A stretch of 64,000 nt of DNA from Cantharellus purpuraceus (taxonomy: Eukaryota; Basidiomycota; Agaricomycetes; Cantharellales; Hydnaceae). Location of the stretch: positions 62,001 to 126,000 of the forward strand of contig JALBUN010000050.1 in NCBI GenBank assembly GCA_025174535.1, read 5' to 3'. This document shows positions 45,782 through 59,245 of this stretch, one piece after another. A model generated the notes under the pieces. That model saw only the letters and a program-made list of their open reading frames with translations. It was not told the DNA's origin and ran no database searches. Position 1 is the stretch's first letter; every line of letters starts with the position of its first letter. The translations under genes were made by a program, and so were the position numbers.

Positions 45782-46798
45782 TCATTCACTCTTCATTCGT
45801 TCTTCATTCTTCTGTTCATGTAGATGGCTGCGTTGATGCCGTCGCATGTTTGAGGAAGCACTGAATGCTTTGCCGCACCCGGGCCACAGACAAATGTATG
45901 CTAACAGTCATGGAAGGCGGAAGATCATTGATTGTCACCATCATTAATATCACGAACAACGTACGTTTCTCGCCGCTGTGACTCGTCATGTGGTTCTGGA
46001 TTGATAAATAGAGGCCGAAGAGACATTAGACATGAATTCCACGCGAACGAGGTAAGAGGTTTTTTTAACCTTGAGATGGCTACGTTTCTCAAAACGCCGC
46101 CCACACACTGAACATGAATGTTTACCCGTGGATTGCGAAATCGCTTCTTCCTTCGTCATTTTCTGAAAGTCGTCCTTGCTAGAAGAGTGCTGGTGGACGA
46201 GTCCCTCTTCTGAGGCCATAAAGACATCGTATGAATGCGAGGAAAATGACGGATCCGGAGGCACTGGCTTTGAGTTGGCATAGTATTCATAACCCGGATA
46301 GGTTGAACGTTGACGTGATATCCCCTGTGGAGGATATGTGTTCGACCTTTCATATGGGGTTGCTGCAGAGGGGGTGGCTCTCAACGGACCGGGAAGTGCA
46401 GAACGGCATCGCATAAGCTGCGCCTGTTCCATTGAGTAAGAGTGTTGATCGCGCTAAAATATGTATATGAGTCTGTACATTCTGCCCCCCTATTTAAACG
46501 AAAAAATGACGAACAAAGGTGGTATAATTAGTACGCATTTCCGCTGCGTCTCTAAGGTCTATTTGATGTTTTGAGGTGCCCACCTCGCGTGAGCTTGGCA
46601 CACGTCTCGGACTGGCAGGCTGTTCAAGGACATCTATGATATTCATTTTAGTCACGTCAAGCACAATCATTCACGAAGCGACCAACCCCCAAACATTTCT
46701 CTGATCGAAGGTAACCTCTGTGGCTGTCGCGTAGAACTGCTACTGCTATACCTACGATACACTTCCTCGTCCACATCGTCTCGAGGATCTGTAGGCAT
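45782..46798 (-). CDS. C2H2 zinc-finger transcription factor, two fingers
   Basis: The first exon starts at 46798 (MPTDPRDDVDEEVY) and contains LPSIREMFG, a motif frequent near the start of basidiomycete C2H2 regulators. After further exons a Ser/Pro/Tyr-rich middle region (46432-46150) leads to finger 1, CSVCGRRFEKRSHLK|NHMTSHSGEK, split by an intron. Finger 2 is FVCGPGCGKAFSASSNMRRH followed by QRSH. The protein ends HEQKNEERMKSE at the TGA 45782-45784. Both fingers have complete Cys2His2 ligands and a linker resembling TGEKP, so nuclear DNA binding is expected; the targets are unknown. Five or so introns were inferred. Confidence 0.82.
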
Positions 46799-47391
46799 AC
46801 TTCACCTTTGCTGTATCGGAGTCATTCATTGCGCAAAACATATAAACTATCCTTGACGGTTTACGCACGTCACTGCGTACTGCGGCACAGCTCTCAGCAG
46901 CAGCAAACTTTGACCTTTCAAGGTCGGCTGCAAGAGGCAGCCGAAAGAAAAAAAGATGGAAACAACGTATACCGATTCCCCGAGCATTTTCTCTTTCGAC
47001 AAGTAGATATAGGTACTATCGAGGCTAGAGACTGCCGGAGGTGAAAGTTGAACTCCGCCCGAGTGACTCATTGCAACTAATCATGTGTGTGTGGACCGTG
47101 TACCCCTTTGAGAGAATTGCGAGTCATCCGAAGGCGAAGAAGATTTCAATTCATATCAACTGCGATGCGAGGACGAGTCAGGCCCTCCCAAAAACCAATG
47201 CATTCAATGCGTGGACGTGAAGTTGCGTTCCCCGTCAACGTGAGATGAGCGCTGACAGTGGCTGTCGCAAGCAACGCGCCAGCTATGGTGCCGGTACCTA
47301 TATTGCACGGATCATACACCGGCCCCACCGAGGTCTTATCTTTCATGAAATACGAACAAAGTACAGCCCTTTGCTTGATATATACGATACA
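46799..47391. other. Intergenic between the C2H2 gene and BUB2
   Basis: No supported gene. It includes the upstream region of the C2H2 gene and the 3' end region of BUB2, both on the minus strand. Confidence 0.45.
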
Positions 47392-48724
47392 TCATCTAAT
47401 TTCGTAGGGATGCTTGACGAGTTCTTCGTACAAATCTGCTGGCAAATCACGGACTAGAGTAACCGCAATACCTATTACCGGTAGAGCTTCCAAGGGAGGG
47501 AAAGTCCGGAGCAGGCGCATTGGACTGTTTTACAATGCAATGTCAGTGACAAGATGTCGAGTACAGGATTACGGTAACCGGTGCATTCAAAGCGACTCAC
47601 CTTGGGCTACTCACTACCTCCTCCCTGATCAGCAACAGCTGAGCAATCACGCACAGGACGTTGAGATGCACACCAAACGCTAGCAAGAAGTCCCATAGCT
47701 GAAGAACTTGATCGAGGGGTGGCGTACAAGCACACAATGTCAGAACGGCTACATAGGAGCATTGGGAAGATAAATATAGATGCACAGGTTGGAATTAAGC
47801 TCACAAGGAAACGCATAGATCTCAGCGGATAAATTCTTGGAACGGAGGTGGGCAAAGAGCTCTGGATCCACTGTCTTCAAGCATCGGTCAAGGAGCTGTG
47901 GACATGTTAAGTCAAACAAAGTGTGCAAGGACAAACGGATTCAATCATCAACCTGATGATTAACAAACCCACCTTCAAACCCCTATGTACGCCCTCTAAA
48001 GTGGGCTGTACGTAAAGGGGACAAGAAATTTCTATAAATCGAGCAAAGCAATAAAATGCTTCCAGCTCTGACGGGAGCGTATAAAGAAAAGGTGCTGCCA
48101 AGACATTCATGCCCTGGACGTATGTGAAATTGAGTCGTGGTGCTTGAGGTGAATTTTGCCGGTCTATGCGATGCGACAAGTGAGTGAAATATTGATAGGA
48201 GGTGTATATAATCTACCATGATTTCGCCACACAAAGGCATCTAGCAGCCGAACAAGCATTTCCTCACTGACTCTTTCTTTGAAGCCACGATCAGTAGCGA
48301 GCGTTCTTGGAACTTTTAATCAGGCCACTGTATAGGTCCAGTATACGTTTATTCACCTGAATGTATCATTTCTAATCTTGTCCCTCACCGAGCACGCCCC
48401 TCGCCCTACATACCCCGCAAACTCATCGGCTGAGATGTCGTTCACGCGCAACAGTATCTTCCATATCCGAGGGCGCAACGTGGGATCCTATCAAAAAAAA
48501 AAAAAAATTCATGTAGTTGAAACATGTAGTCTTCCGCCTCAGTGCTGGTGGCTAACCGCTTCAGATGGGATGCCCTCCACAAGAATCAATCTCCGCAATT
48601 TCTTAATGTTCTCCGAAATATCAGTTGGCGTACGGGATGTCCGCTGCACTTTGGGTTGGTTAAGAACCTTGTTGAAGGCGACGACCGCCGCGACTTTGTT
48701 CGCCTTGGACGTTGACATTTGCAA
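47392..48724 (-). CDS. BUB2: TBC-domain GTPase-activating protein Bub2 (mitotic exit checkpoint)
   Basis: The start is near 48724 (or MSTSKANK at 48718). The TBC domain begins with KKLRRLILVEGIPSE and PTLRPRIWKILLRVN-like sequence. The catalytic arginine motif IRNDTFR is near 48385. The glutamine-finger motif YVQGMN follows (near 48110), then SELEAFYCFARFIE, GVHRGLK, LLDRCLKTVDPELFAHLRS and LDQVLQLWDFLLAFG. The C-terminus PADLYEELVKHPYEIR ends at 47392. Both dual-finger residues are present, so GAP activity is expected. With Bfa1 it would keep the Tem1/Spg1 GTPase off until the spindle is positioned. Short introns interrupt it, with a 15-A run in one intron at about 48495. Confidence 0.9.
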
Positions 48725-48931
48725 CCGTGTATATACCGACTCGTGGCATAGTTAGGTAATCGTAGAACCTCACGTGACAAACGCGAACTGTAACAAATTC
48801 GATACATCTTCAATTGAGTACGGCATTAGGATACGTGTCAAAACAAGCGCTAGGGGTTATAAGGCAATCAAGCCACAAATACAAAATCCCGAATAAAGAA
48901 ACACCCAATTCCGTTATGATTAGTGCTCAGA

Positions 48932-51911
48932 TTAGATAACGCGTGCGGTGCCGGGTGCCGTCTCTGTGGCTGTCATTAAGAAGCTATCCCAGGATGCGAT
49001 GGTCGCGGAAGGCCAGATAGTTGAAGATTGAGTCGCCCCGGAGCCGTAAAAGATAGGATTGTGTTCTCCTGGCAGGAAGTTACCCGCAAGTGAACTATTT
49101 TCTCCGCCAATGACGGACACCTGTCCGTTAGATGATGCTACCACTGTACCCAGAGAATTGTTCCCAAGTACAAACTCGCTCAGGAAGAAAAATGCCTACG
49201 CAGAAATCAACTTGAATTCATAAAATAAGTGGGCCTGACGATAATGCTTACAGGGGCCGGTTGGAAGATTGGTACTTGATGGCTGGCACGGCTGAATAGG
49301 ACGTAAGTGATGTTACGCTCCTGGTGCACGATCCCACCGAAATTTCCATCATAGTCGAACCAGGGTGTAGATGGCTTTCGTGTAAATCCTCTGATACCAC
49401 CGAAAGTCGTATTCTATTGTGCATCAAAATTATAATATTCAACGATTCATTCTGAATTTGAAGGACTGACCTGAATGGTAACTAGAAAATATATGGTTCA
49501 GTAGATACATGTCATTGGATGATCAGAATTACTTTCGCTTCCTCTGTGAGCATCCTGACTATCATCATTACCAGAATAGATAACCCAGGATACGCCGTTC
49601 GCTGAGCTATTAGTTGCTAATTCTGACAGAAAATTCATGGGTCTTTGCAACCCGTCAGCTATATTCGTATCGAAAATCATCTCGAGATTGAACTCACGGA
49701 GGACCTGAAAACATGTTCGAGATCGAGGTTAAGGAGTCACATTCCTAAGGACTTGAGAGCTCACTGGGGTCTATTAAACAAAGATCTTGAGGACCAGTCA
49801 TATATAGAGTGGACGGACACGCACCACCATGAATGAAACTGTTTGCAAACGGATATGTGGGATTTAAAGTCAAAGTCCAATTCTTGCTCGTCGGAGCATG
49901 AATAGCTCTTCTAACACGTTGATCTGTATAATTTGGACAAAATGTAAGCCCACGTGGATGCGTGTTAAAATGTTACTAACCGTTTAAGAATACACTGGGA
50001 TCGAGAGGAGCTTCTGGATCGAGAGCATCTGGAACATTCTATGACACACGCATGGTTTGGGTATGGGTGCGTCCTATCCGCCAGGATTCAGATACGATGA
50101 ACTCACGAAAGGCTGAGAGAAGGGAGGAGAGTGTCCGTTCAGCCCGCAGCAAAATAGAACCAATATAATGAAGCTCACGTCAAATCCAGATTGGTCATGA
50201 CCAGCTAAAGATGGTGGTTAAGTCAGCATCTACTGTTAGGATACTATACAAATCATTCTCACCCCATGGAAATGTGAAATTCAGCGCGTAATCAATCATT
50301 TCCTGAAAGAGATCACACCCATAAGACGGGTCAATTGTCCCATTCGCACGGCCAGAAAGGTCTCGCTTCCATTGGGATCGTCGGCTCTCCTGCTCCCTTT
50401 TAGTCAAAGTAGAGAGTGAGGCGGATCTCGTTTTCGCCTTCTTTAATAGCTCTTGGAGCCAGGACCTCTGGAGACTCGTTGAATCCAGCTGAACAGTGGC
50501 CGGGAGGTTAATTGTCGGGATTACATCTTGCTGGGGGTAAGTCAAGTTTATGTCAAGTCCACAAAGATGTGCTCTGGCATGAATTCAGTTACAAATATCA
50601 GATGGAGGAAACAACAGTACACACTGTTCTCTAAAGTAATTGAACACCTCCGGATCGAAGTTGATTATTTGTGGATACGTTTCTAGCACAGTTGTCTGAA
50701 ACAATCTGTTACTCCCGCAATTGGCATGTGATTGCAGACGTACCACGGAAGTCAAGCGATACACTTCAAAAGCTGCCATTGTGCCATCTCCAATGGCGAT
50801 CTTCCTTAAGCGAACAGGAGGATTCGCGAGACCAAAGTATGTCTTCGCAATGTATGGAATGTACATGCCTAAGGGGACCAATCAATTGGGATTAAAATCC
50901 TAAAAATAGTGTTATTACCAGCGTAAGACTCTCCAATGATATATAAGGGCCTTGTGGACAATCCTGGGAAGACTTGTACGAAGTTTTCCAAGAAATGGAA
51001 CTGGTCATGATGTTTCAGATCAGTGGTAATATGGTAATATGTTGCTGAGCCAGGTATATACGCACGAAATCAGTCCCGACTTGATCCTCATCTGCTGCAT
51101 ATCCATCAGCATCGGCGGTGGCAAACCCGGTGCCTGGCACTACTGTTAAGAGATGATTGACGTTTGAAACTGCATACTACACACCGACTGGTTGGTCTAA
51201 CCAAACCCTGCAGTGTGTTTCAACCGGTGTAATGCCAAGGTCACATCATTCATTTAACCCACATATCTGCTGCATTGTTCCAACTTAAATCATTGAGAGA
51301 TGCTCCGAAATCAGGACCGATTCTTATGGGACCGTTCTGGGAGAAGGTAAGCCTGCGATAGACGTTGACTGCACTGTTGGAGTCACCTCAAGGAATAATC
51401 CCGCAAGACTTGACGAGCCAGGGCCCCCGTTGAGCCAGATGATCCATCTAAAAAATGCATATTTCAGCAATAGCATCGGAGTCAATAAACACGAAGCACC
51501 AACGGCTCATGTGACCATGTGGATGTCAGGGATCCCATATACCGCTCAAACGTATAGAAGAAGAGTGTGTCGTTAGGGTGCCCAGGTCGTTTGACCGGTA
51601 TGTTTCCAGCGTAACTGCGCGGCAAGGCAAATGTGACATTTGGCAAACTTTCCCTGACGCGGAAATCTGGAAGAGATGATAAATGTCATGAAATCCAGAT
51701 GAATGGCTGTTGGCTCACATTCTTGCCAGGCATCGCTGTCGGAAAAATTGCTATCGATGTTGGGAATCCCCCTGTAGTTATGAGGGGAGCTGGAGGGGAT
51801 AGGCTGGCAGAGTGTCATGCCAACTCTCCAGAGAGCTAGGACGCACAAGCAGTAAATGTGTAGCATCGAGAAGATGAGCCACCTAGAAAATACGGAGAGA
51901 ACATATCGCAA
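48932..51911 (-). CDS. Secreted serine carboxypeptidase, family S10
   Basis: The N-terminus is at 51911 or, more likely for a signal peptide, the in-frame ATG at 51866 (MLHIYCLCVLALWRVGMTL). Order of blocks: LPNVTFALPRSYAGNIPV, HPNDTLFFYTFE, IIWLNGGPGSSSLAG (oxyanion region), NGPIRIGPDFG, ATADADGYAADEDQVG and ENFVQVFPGLSTRPLYI. Then come GESYAGMYIPY (nucleophile Ser) and FARHQVP-equivalent RASHQVPIFQPAPAFF (catalytic His). The tail ends GTARVI at 48932. The catalytic Asp lies in a poorly resolved stretch near 49650. It removes C-terminal residues from peptides, probably outside the cell or in the vacuole. More than ten introns interrupt it. Confidence 0.92.
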
Positions 51912-54900
51912 TCATGGCTCTTTATAGTGCATTCATAAATGACACGAGTAGGTTCGAGTCGAGGCAGACTTCTATTACGCCCAATTGCCTCGAGCCCTTC
52001 GAGAGTGGCAAGGTGACTTGTACCGCGGAGCCGCGGCGCAGTCGCAACTGACCATGTTGGCTGTGCTATCGTCAAATTACACACATGGGTTAGGTATATA
52101 GTTCAGAGCTTATTGGGCGCCGGAACACAGCTCTAATGCACGATGAGGGGTCCCCAGGGTTCATCAATGAGGCAGCCATGGTGGCGTTACGCGTGACACA
52201 TTCTTGTTGATCACGTGATCGTACTCTCTATCAATCTCCTACTGATCCTTCTCATGCGCTTCCCTTTCAAGACCTCTCCACCAACGCCAAATGCGCATTG
52301 GACACGTCCAGACGTCCAGTTTCTATCTTTGAAGCATCTGCCGTCTTACCCGTACGACATGCAGCCGTCCAATGTCTCATACATCATTTGGCATTCGAAA
52401 GGTATCGCTCATTCTCTTCCTGTCACTTCGAAGCAGTGTTCCCAGGAGAATCTACTAGATTCTCCAAATGCACTAGATCAAGATGTCTGAAAGGGGTTTC
52501 CCGTCGAGACTGCAACGGATGTCATGTCCCCTAAATGAAGCAGTAGGAAGCCTCAGTTTGGCTGTGTGTTCCCTGTAGATGAGATGTCGACGAAATCCTG
52601 CCTGTCCCTAACTTCTTGTTCCCTTGCAGCCTACCGGAGCAAATGCATCGCGAGCGTATGACTCGGAAACAGGGGCAGCAATAGCCCGCAGTTGAATTTA
52701 TCTCGGTTGCTAGGCTTGCTGCAAGTGCACTTTACTTGGATTCCGTATTGTCAGTCTTTGGACAGCTCCATATGTTTCGTGTACCGCATACATGCGGACT
52801 CTCCGTACGGGCCAATTCCCGCGCGCTGATAGGCATGACCCTAAGTACCTTCTGGAGTGGTGCATGGTGTGTTTCTGTGGGTTCTTTGTCGTCTCATTTC
52901 TTCCATGCTCACCCCTCCAGCCTCACTATTAGTGATTGCTATAGTTCGATTTCGCACCAATCTATCTCGGTCACCGAGCGCGACTTTTCTATCTTCTTCG
53001 GGACGCCTCGCGTACTTCTTCGGTGCAATGACATCCGGGACAAGGGTTTGTAAAGACCATCTGATAGTTCAGTCTTCCGTCTTCCACCGAACTTGACGAA
53101 GATAGGTAAGAGCCACACCGACATAGACGCGTGGTCAATCAGAGCTTTCTGTGCCGAAGCCGATTCAATGTTCTCTGCCTTGCCTGAGTAACCACTTCTT
53201 CCATTTTGTGTCAATGTCAAGGTCGTGTGTGTCATGTGGACCCGGCGATGCTGCTCAGAACAACGGCTCCAATCGTAGCGCGAGGCGTTGTAATGGCTTC
53301 CACGTGCACGTCGCTCACTCGGTGGCAGTCCTTCATGAAAAGGAGATGAACCTCCGCTCATCTCCAATGTCAGAACCCATTGTCCTCTTGCTGCAGGACT
53401 GCAAATGCTCATGAAGGGGGTGCATCATTTTGCTCACAACTGGTTATCTTTTCTATCTCCATTTTAATTTAATTAAGGTAATTGAACGAACCATCGGAGG
53501 ATTTCCGGGATCGTCTTATTTGTTTGATTTACATTGTCGTGTTCAGATATACATTTACTTCGGTGGCGGAGCAGGAGAGGACGGATGGAACGTGAATTTA
53601 ATTTCAAGTTGTCGGACGAAAACATGAGGTCTAATAACCATGCAAAGACACGTGGAGTGGTAAGAGATGCAAGTACATTCATTGACTCAATGCCACACAG
53701 TCAGGCGTTGCAACCTGTTATCGTGGTGGTGCGATCTTCCCCTTGGGGATTACTCCTATGAGAGAAGTGTCCAGGCAAGGCTATAACTTTAGCATGCCGT
53801 GAGCCGGAACTAGACTGCTCTCTTGTTGGAAATCGGGCGTCTGACCGGAAAATAACCATAGCGCCACTGCGTTGTCGAAGTTAGCCTGTGTTAGGAGAAT
53901 CGCCCGTGTGCATGTGGATGCATCTAGTGCCCATAAAACCAGTGCCCATAGCACCACACGCTCCGTGTTGCAAGGTTGACGTCCGTAGGTCAGCTGCTGT
54001 GATGATAATCGAGATGCAGCTAGCTTGCCGTAAGTAGCCCACCTTACTCCTGACTTGTAAAAGATTTCGTGCTGCTGCTGAAGCTATATACCAATAGCAT
54101 GATTCATTTCCCCGAGAAATATGGCGCGCTGCTGACTGAAATTAGACTCAACACGTTCCCTACAACTTGCGTCGGCAAGGTGCCACGTTGACCGGAGATT
54201 AGTATGTTGCTGTTTTCATCTTGTGAAAGCTTCCGAATAACCGGTGTCTTCTTCCTATCACGATTTGAAGAAGTAACACCTAGCAACCACCTCAAATGGT
54301 ACAATAGATTGGAAGGCTGGCCTATTCAATTGTAGTCGTCTCCGCTTGATGTTCTTCTATCCACTGGAAGAGTCTTGTCGATCAGCGTTAAATTTAATTG
54401 CACGAAAGGAGATAGGAGGTGTAGGCAAGGTCTGGTGCTCCACCCTAACTGTCATGATGCACTGGTGACCGTGCTTAATGCTCCTGAAGCAACCCGTACG
54501 GTCCAATATATTCTTTTACTACCCATCCTAGGCGTGCTGGAGGACATGATATGCATATTATGGCGGATTCTCGGGGTGCCGATGCTGGTTGAATGGGGTG
54601 AGGATATCGAGCATGCGGGACTCCACTGGTAGCCGAGAGGAGAACCGTAATTCATGTCATTTGGATAACGTATACGCGTCAGTTGCCACCTTCTCACTTT
54701 ATCAGCACAAGCCAAGACAATCAAGTTGTCTACAGGAGAAAGATATCACTCATTGATGGATCTTTGGCGCTGCCGGTGAGCCGCTTGCAATGCTTTACAA
54801 CCTATTTGACTTCATTAGCCGAGATAGCAAGCATATGCTTACCTTTTTCCAAAATTTCTAACTTCCTACCTGACGGTATACGAATATTAAGATAGTCTTT

Positions 54901-55017
54901 GTGCAGTATTCACTGTATGGCAACTTTTGCACAACGTCGGAGTTGTGAGGTTGCATAGTAGGCCGCGGGACCATTCTCGTTACCGGCGCTCTGCCACACG
55001 GTGTAACGACGCCAACG
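51912..55017. other. 3.1-kb region without a supported gene
   Basis: It contains the S10 promoter. ORFs on both strands up to 157 codons (52939-53412 minus) and plus-strand ORFs at 52215-52534 and 52736-53096 were inspected. None has domains, a signal peptide or a consistent splice chain. A lineage-specific gene cannot be excluded. No LTR ends or inverted repeats were recognised. Confidence 0.35.
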
Positions 55018-56744
55018 ATGAATTCTCTAGACATGTATGATTTCACCGTCGCAGGAGCTGAACAACCATCCGCACCTTCTAATGCAGAAGCCTCATCGTC
55101 ATCGCCAACATCAGCGACGATGGCAGGGACTTCACAGCCAAGCTTGAATGAGGAAATGACGCAGGTCATGGATCAACTGGGAAGATTCTGGGGGGGCGTA
55201 CGCAAACAAGTGCGAAACAAAGATATTCTATTATTCTTGTCTAACAGCATATGGCCGTAGAGTCAAACTGCATTTGAATCGGCCCGCAAGGTAGGCATTG
55301 CCCACTCCTAGGGATCATGAAGAAATGGCTAAATTATGTACCAACCATACCCACGATTCGTAGGATCTCGGAAATGTCGTTTCCCAAGCGCAGAAAGAGC
55401 TTGAAAAGCTGGGACAGCGTCCAGTGGTGCCACAAGAAGCGACAGCACCAGCTGCTGCCGAGGTTTCCGACGAGAAGGCTGCGGGTCCTAGCGCGGAGGT
55501 GTTAAGTGAAAGTTCAACTGTTGCTTCATCCACGAACACTCCACCAGTCGACACTCCTGCCACATTCGGTTTCTTCTCCCGCTTGCAAAGCTCAATCTCT
55601 CCTAATCTCACTCCCACGGCACTCTCGTCTACCCTCCAACGTCACCTCCCCGAGAATCTCCAGCATGGCCTTAACCTCGAAAATGCGACTGCCGACTTCA
55701 CTCAACTGCGCACAACCCTTGCAGAAAACATCCAACGGGTACAACAGGGCACCACCATGCAGCAAGCAGAGAAGCTTGCGGAGCAGTATATGCATAAGGG
55801 GGAGGCACTGTTCAAGGAGGCAGGTGAATTCTTGAAGGATGCTGTTAAGGTTGTGCCACCTGAAGGAGGTGAAGTGACTGGGGTCGTTTGGGATGGAACG
55901 GATGTATGGGCGACGCCGACGCCGATTCAGACCAATGTAGGGCGAGGCAAGTCGAGGAAAGGAAAAAATAAGGAGTCAGACGTGATTTTTAGCGTGCCCG
56001 GCGCGGGCGCCAAACGGGCTGACGTTCTATTAAAGAAGTTGCGGAGTGACCCCGAGGCGCTTAGAAAGGATCTGGAGGAGGATGAGGACGCGGTCGTGAA
56101 GCAGCTATGGAAAACTTTCGTCGCAGACGAAGTCGATGCCAAGGGTGGAATGACTGGAGAGACATGGACAATACGGATTGGTGCGGCCTTGGAAGGACAT
56201 GATGAGAATGCGGATGCCAAAGCTCTAGCCGCCCTGAGAGACCAACTCGGTGAATTCATTTACTTGATTCTTTGAGCTTAACATTAACCATGGCAACTCA
56301 GTTCCAGCTGAACTGACACATGATGTATTCTGGACACGGTACTTCTTCCGCGTGCACCAAATCGAGCGCGAGGAAGAGCGCCGCAAAGCGCTTCTAGAAG
56401 GAGCGAGCCAAGATGATGATGATTTTACTTGGGAGGACGACGAAGAAGCACAAGATGGAGAAGAGCAAGTTAGCCCTGCCCAAGCGGAAATCAAGACTCC
56501 TGTCGACACGTCTTCGATCACTGTGAATAGACAGCTCCCCGCATCTTCGCATTCTGTAGAACCATCCGCGGCAGCACCCTCAAGTGTGCCAAGCCCAACC
56601 TCGCAGACACCTGTGTGTGTAAGCCCACGTGCGTCAGAAGACAGCTACGACGTAGTTTCATCCGGTAACGTTTCCTCCACAGGTGGTCAGTCTGGAGAGA
56701 AGAAGAAGGGCGCGGATGACGGTGATGAGAGTGATTGGGAGTAA
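55018..56744 (+). CDS. BSD-domain protein (Dos2-like)
   Basis: Four exons, 55018-55209, 55261-55290 (30 nt), 55364-56249 and 56302-56744, give 516 residues with all junctions in frame. The N-terminus contains EEMTQVMDQLGRFWGGVRKQ and coiled-coil SARKDLGNVVSQAQKELEK. A Ser/Thr/Ala-rich linker follows, then helical segments at residues about 205-260. The BSD domain is bipartite: DPEALRKDLEEDEDAVVKQL to the exon 3 end, then AELTHDVFWTRYFFRVHQIE (the conserved FW..YF) in exon 4. The tail is acidic (DDDDFTWEDDEEAQDGEEQ) and ends GDESDWE. BSD proteins include TFIIH p62 and fungal Dos2. The exact role is unknown; the layout fits the Dos2/SYAP1 group. Confidence 0.88.
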
Positions 56745-56895
56745 GCATGCGTATAGATTGGGAAGTATACCCAGGCGGGCTCCGTTCATAGACTTTGGTT
56801 ATCTTGTACAAGCTTCTCTGTATTCATGTCCTACTAACGTTCTAAATAACATAGTACAATTCATGCGTCTAGATGCGAATTAGTCCGCACGGGTG

Positions 56896-58835
56896 TTACC
56901 GCCAGAACAGCCACAGAGAAACCATAATGTACACAATTAAGGGTGGCCACGCTACATCAAAGAAGTCTTTTGCACCCCTGGAATACCATGTCTGTTCGCA
57001 TGCACTTCTCCACCACGACCAGCACCCTAGGGCCGGTCCCAGAAGGCGGTTTCCGCCTGAAAACGGCGTGTCCAAAGCACGTCTTCCCGCAGTCCGACTT
57101 GACCGGGGGTGAGGAGGATATTGTGCATGGACAGGGAGCGGGTACATGTCGCTAGATCCAGGAGGATTCACGTAGGAATTCGTCATTGGGTTTTCTTCGT
57201 CCTTTCGGTGGCTATTTGATTTATTAATGAGTGTATTTTGAGCAAGCGAGGCACTGTGCTGTGGGCTGTGGCGAAGCTTGGCGTAGGTTGATGAATCATT
57301 CGACCCACTGGAAGAGAACGCATATGCTGGTGCAATCTCCTCCACCCACGCCGTGTCATCCAGCCGGCGACCACGACGCTTGTAGTTGAAAAAGAAGAGC
57401 ATGAACACGGTGAGTAAAGCAAGTGGCGCGTAAACATGCGTATATATCTTAATCTGGTCGGGTAGAAGACAAGGGGCATCCGCGAGCACGTCGGAGGTTG
57501 GGGTAGAAGATGCGCCACTACTGTGGTCCGGTGGAGCTACTGAGAGCAGCTGAAATCCTGGCCGTCGAATGCCCATAACCATGGAGAAAGACTTGACGGT
57601 GATCTCCCGTACTGTCGACCCGTCTGCCAAGCGATGGTGACATTCACAGTAATCATGGTCGTCTCCGCTACATGTCACAATCGAATCAGTGGCGAGTTCG
57701 CTATTATCAAAGCGTGATGTGTATGATTACCTGAACACGACAGATGGGCGTATGTTTTCAAGAATAAAAGAGGAGGTTTCCCGTAAGAGAAGGTTCTGAT
57801 AGCCACGTCCTACGCCTGGGTGTATATTACCTTTTTCGCGAAGAGGCCCACAAGAAGCACGGTCCGAGCGAAACAGAGGTATGTGACTGAAAAGGACGAT
57901 GGGACCAGTAGGGCGATCTATTCCAAGGTATATGGAACGTCAAACCGGCACATATAACCCTTGGGCACGTACGTTCGATGGTGTTCTTTAGAAATTGAAC
58001 CGCACCGCCCTCACTCCCTCGCCAATGCCAGAAGTCAAGTTGTGCAGCATGTCGACGATAGTCCTCGTCTACAAGCTCTGGAGCGTCAAACAGTATAAGC
58101 GCGGTGTGGTTATTGATGTCGATGCGCTGATTTAGGGGTCCAAAATGGTCCTGGTAGCGGTCCCGAGCGTTAGACAACGGTCCAGATGTATAACCTAGGC
58201 TTGCATGAGGAACTACGTGAGGGAAAGAAATGGAAGGTGCGTTCTGGCACACACTCTACGTCGTGATTTCCTGGTAAATAGTACACGGGGATCGACGAAT
58301 CCAGATGGAAGATGGACCTAAACCGAGCGTAATAATCATCATACCTATTACATCTCTACGTTAGGTTGCCTGTTCTCAACTGGCAACAGAAGGTCACATA
58401 CGCAGCCTCGGGATTGTTTGATCTACCATTGTCCATCATGTCACCCAAGAACACAACCATATGGGGGCTAACTCTGGAGATGACGGCATTCCAGCTCTTG
58501 CGCAAGTTGAAGTCTACTATGTGCTGCGTCAAGCTCATGAGCCATTGGGGTCTTCCAGGATATGAATGACTGTCTAGAATTTGAGGATCTGCAATGAGTA
58601 ATATGTGGGTAGCCAGAGCCGGCTTCGTCAACTATGTAATATATATAAGAACAAATGACTACGTGATAATACGACCGCTCACCTTCAGACTCTTGTCTGG
58701 CCAGCGGCATCCTAAGAGACTCCAGAGGAACACACCACGCTCGCACCATAGAACGACCGCAACCCAGAACAGCCTGAAGGTGTTGATGAGCCCTGACTTC
58801 GTTGGGCGACGCAGCCGCGAGTCAAGGAAGGACAT
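56896..58835 (-). CDS. Metallophosphoesterase of the Cdc1/Ted1/PGAP5 family (GPI remodelling)
   Basis: The start MSFLDSRLRRPTKSG is at 58835, with helix RLFWVAVVLWCERGVF. Metal-binding blocks are ILLIADPQILD (D), VVFLGDMMDNGR (GD..DxGR) and SIPVYYLPGNHD-like sequence at about 58270. Further blocks are GPIVLFSHIPLFR near 57880 and CSGDDHDYCE at 57675, diagnostic of the Cdc1/Ted1/MPPE1 group. Two C-terminal membrane helices, PLALLTVFMLFFFNYKRRGR and PPLIVYIMVSLWLFWR, flank a cytosolic loop; the stop is at 56896. Family members remove ethanolamine phosphate from GPI anchors in the ER and Golgi. Several short introns were inferred. Its 3' end converges on the BSD gene, 151 bp apart. Confidence 0.87.
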
Positions 58836-59245
58836 AGTGTGACCAAGCTTGAAACGTCCCTAGACTTGACTTGGTGCTCGCTCGTGGGAGCGCTTCGGGA
58901 GTTGAAGCTGAAGAAGGCACTCCATAAATATTACACAAGTAACTTGCTGCACTGCATGTCGTGACAACGAAGACAGGCACCGATTTATCTCTTATTCTAA
59001 GTATCAGCTTCGATATGGGGGACTTGTCACGGTTGGAGAAGAAAAATGATGGTGGTGTTGCCTCTTATAGCATATGCTATGGATTTTTGGTAATCCCTGC
59101 ACACAAATATCGTAGTTAGGATGCCCCATAGACTAGTCCCGTTTCCTCTTCCATAAATATAGCCGTGACAATCACCTCTCTTACACATTTACAGTGTTAC
59201 ATCTAATAATGACAAAATACATTACGAGGGGTCAGTATCTAACCC
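58836..59245. promoter_or_regulatory. Upstream region of the metallophosphoesterase gene
   Basis: Short intergenic gap between two minus-strand genes; it holds the MED14 3' end and the phosphoesterase promoter. No gene seen. Confidence 0.5.

Noticed and set aside
30315..48724. CDC23 and BUB2 in one window as a cell-cycle gene cluster
   Set aside because: They are 15 kb apart with unrelated genes between; housekeeping genes in fungi are usually not functionally clustered, so proximity is probably chance.
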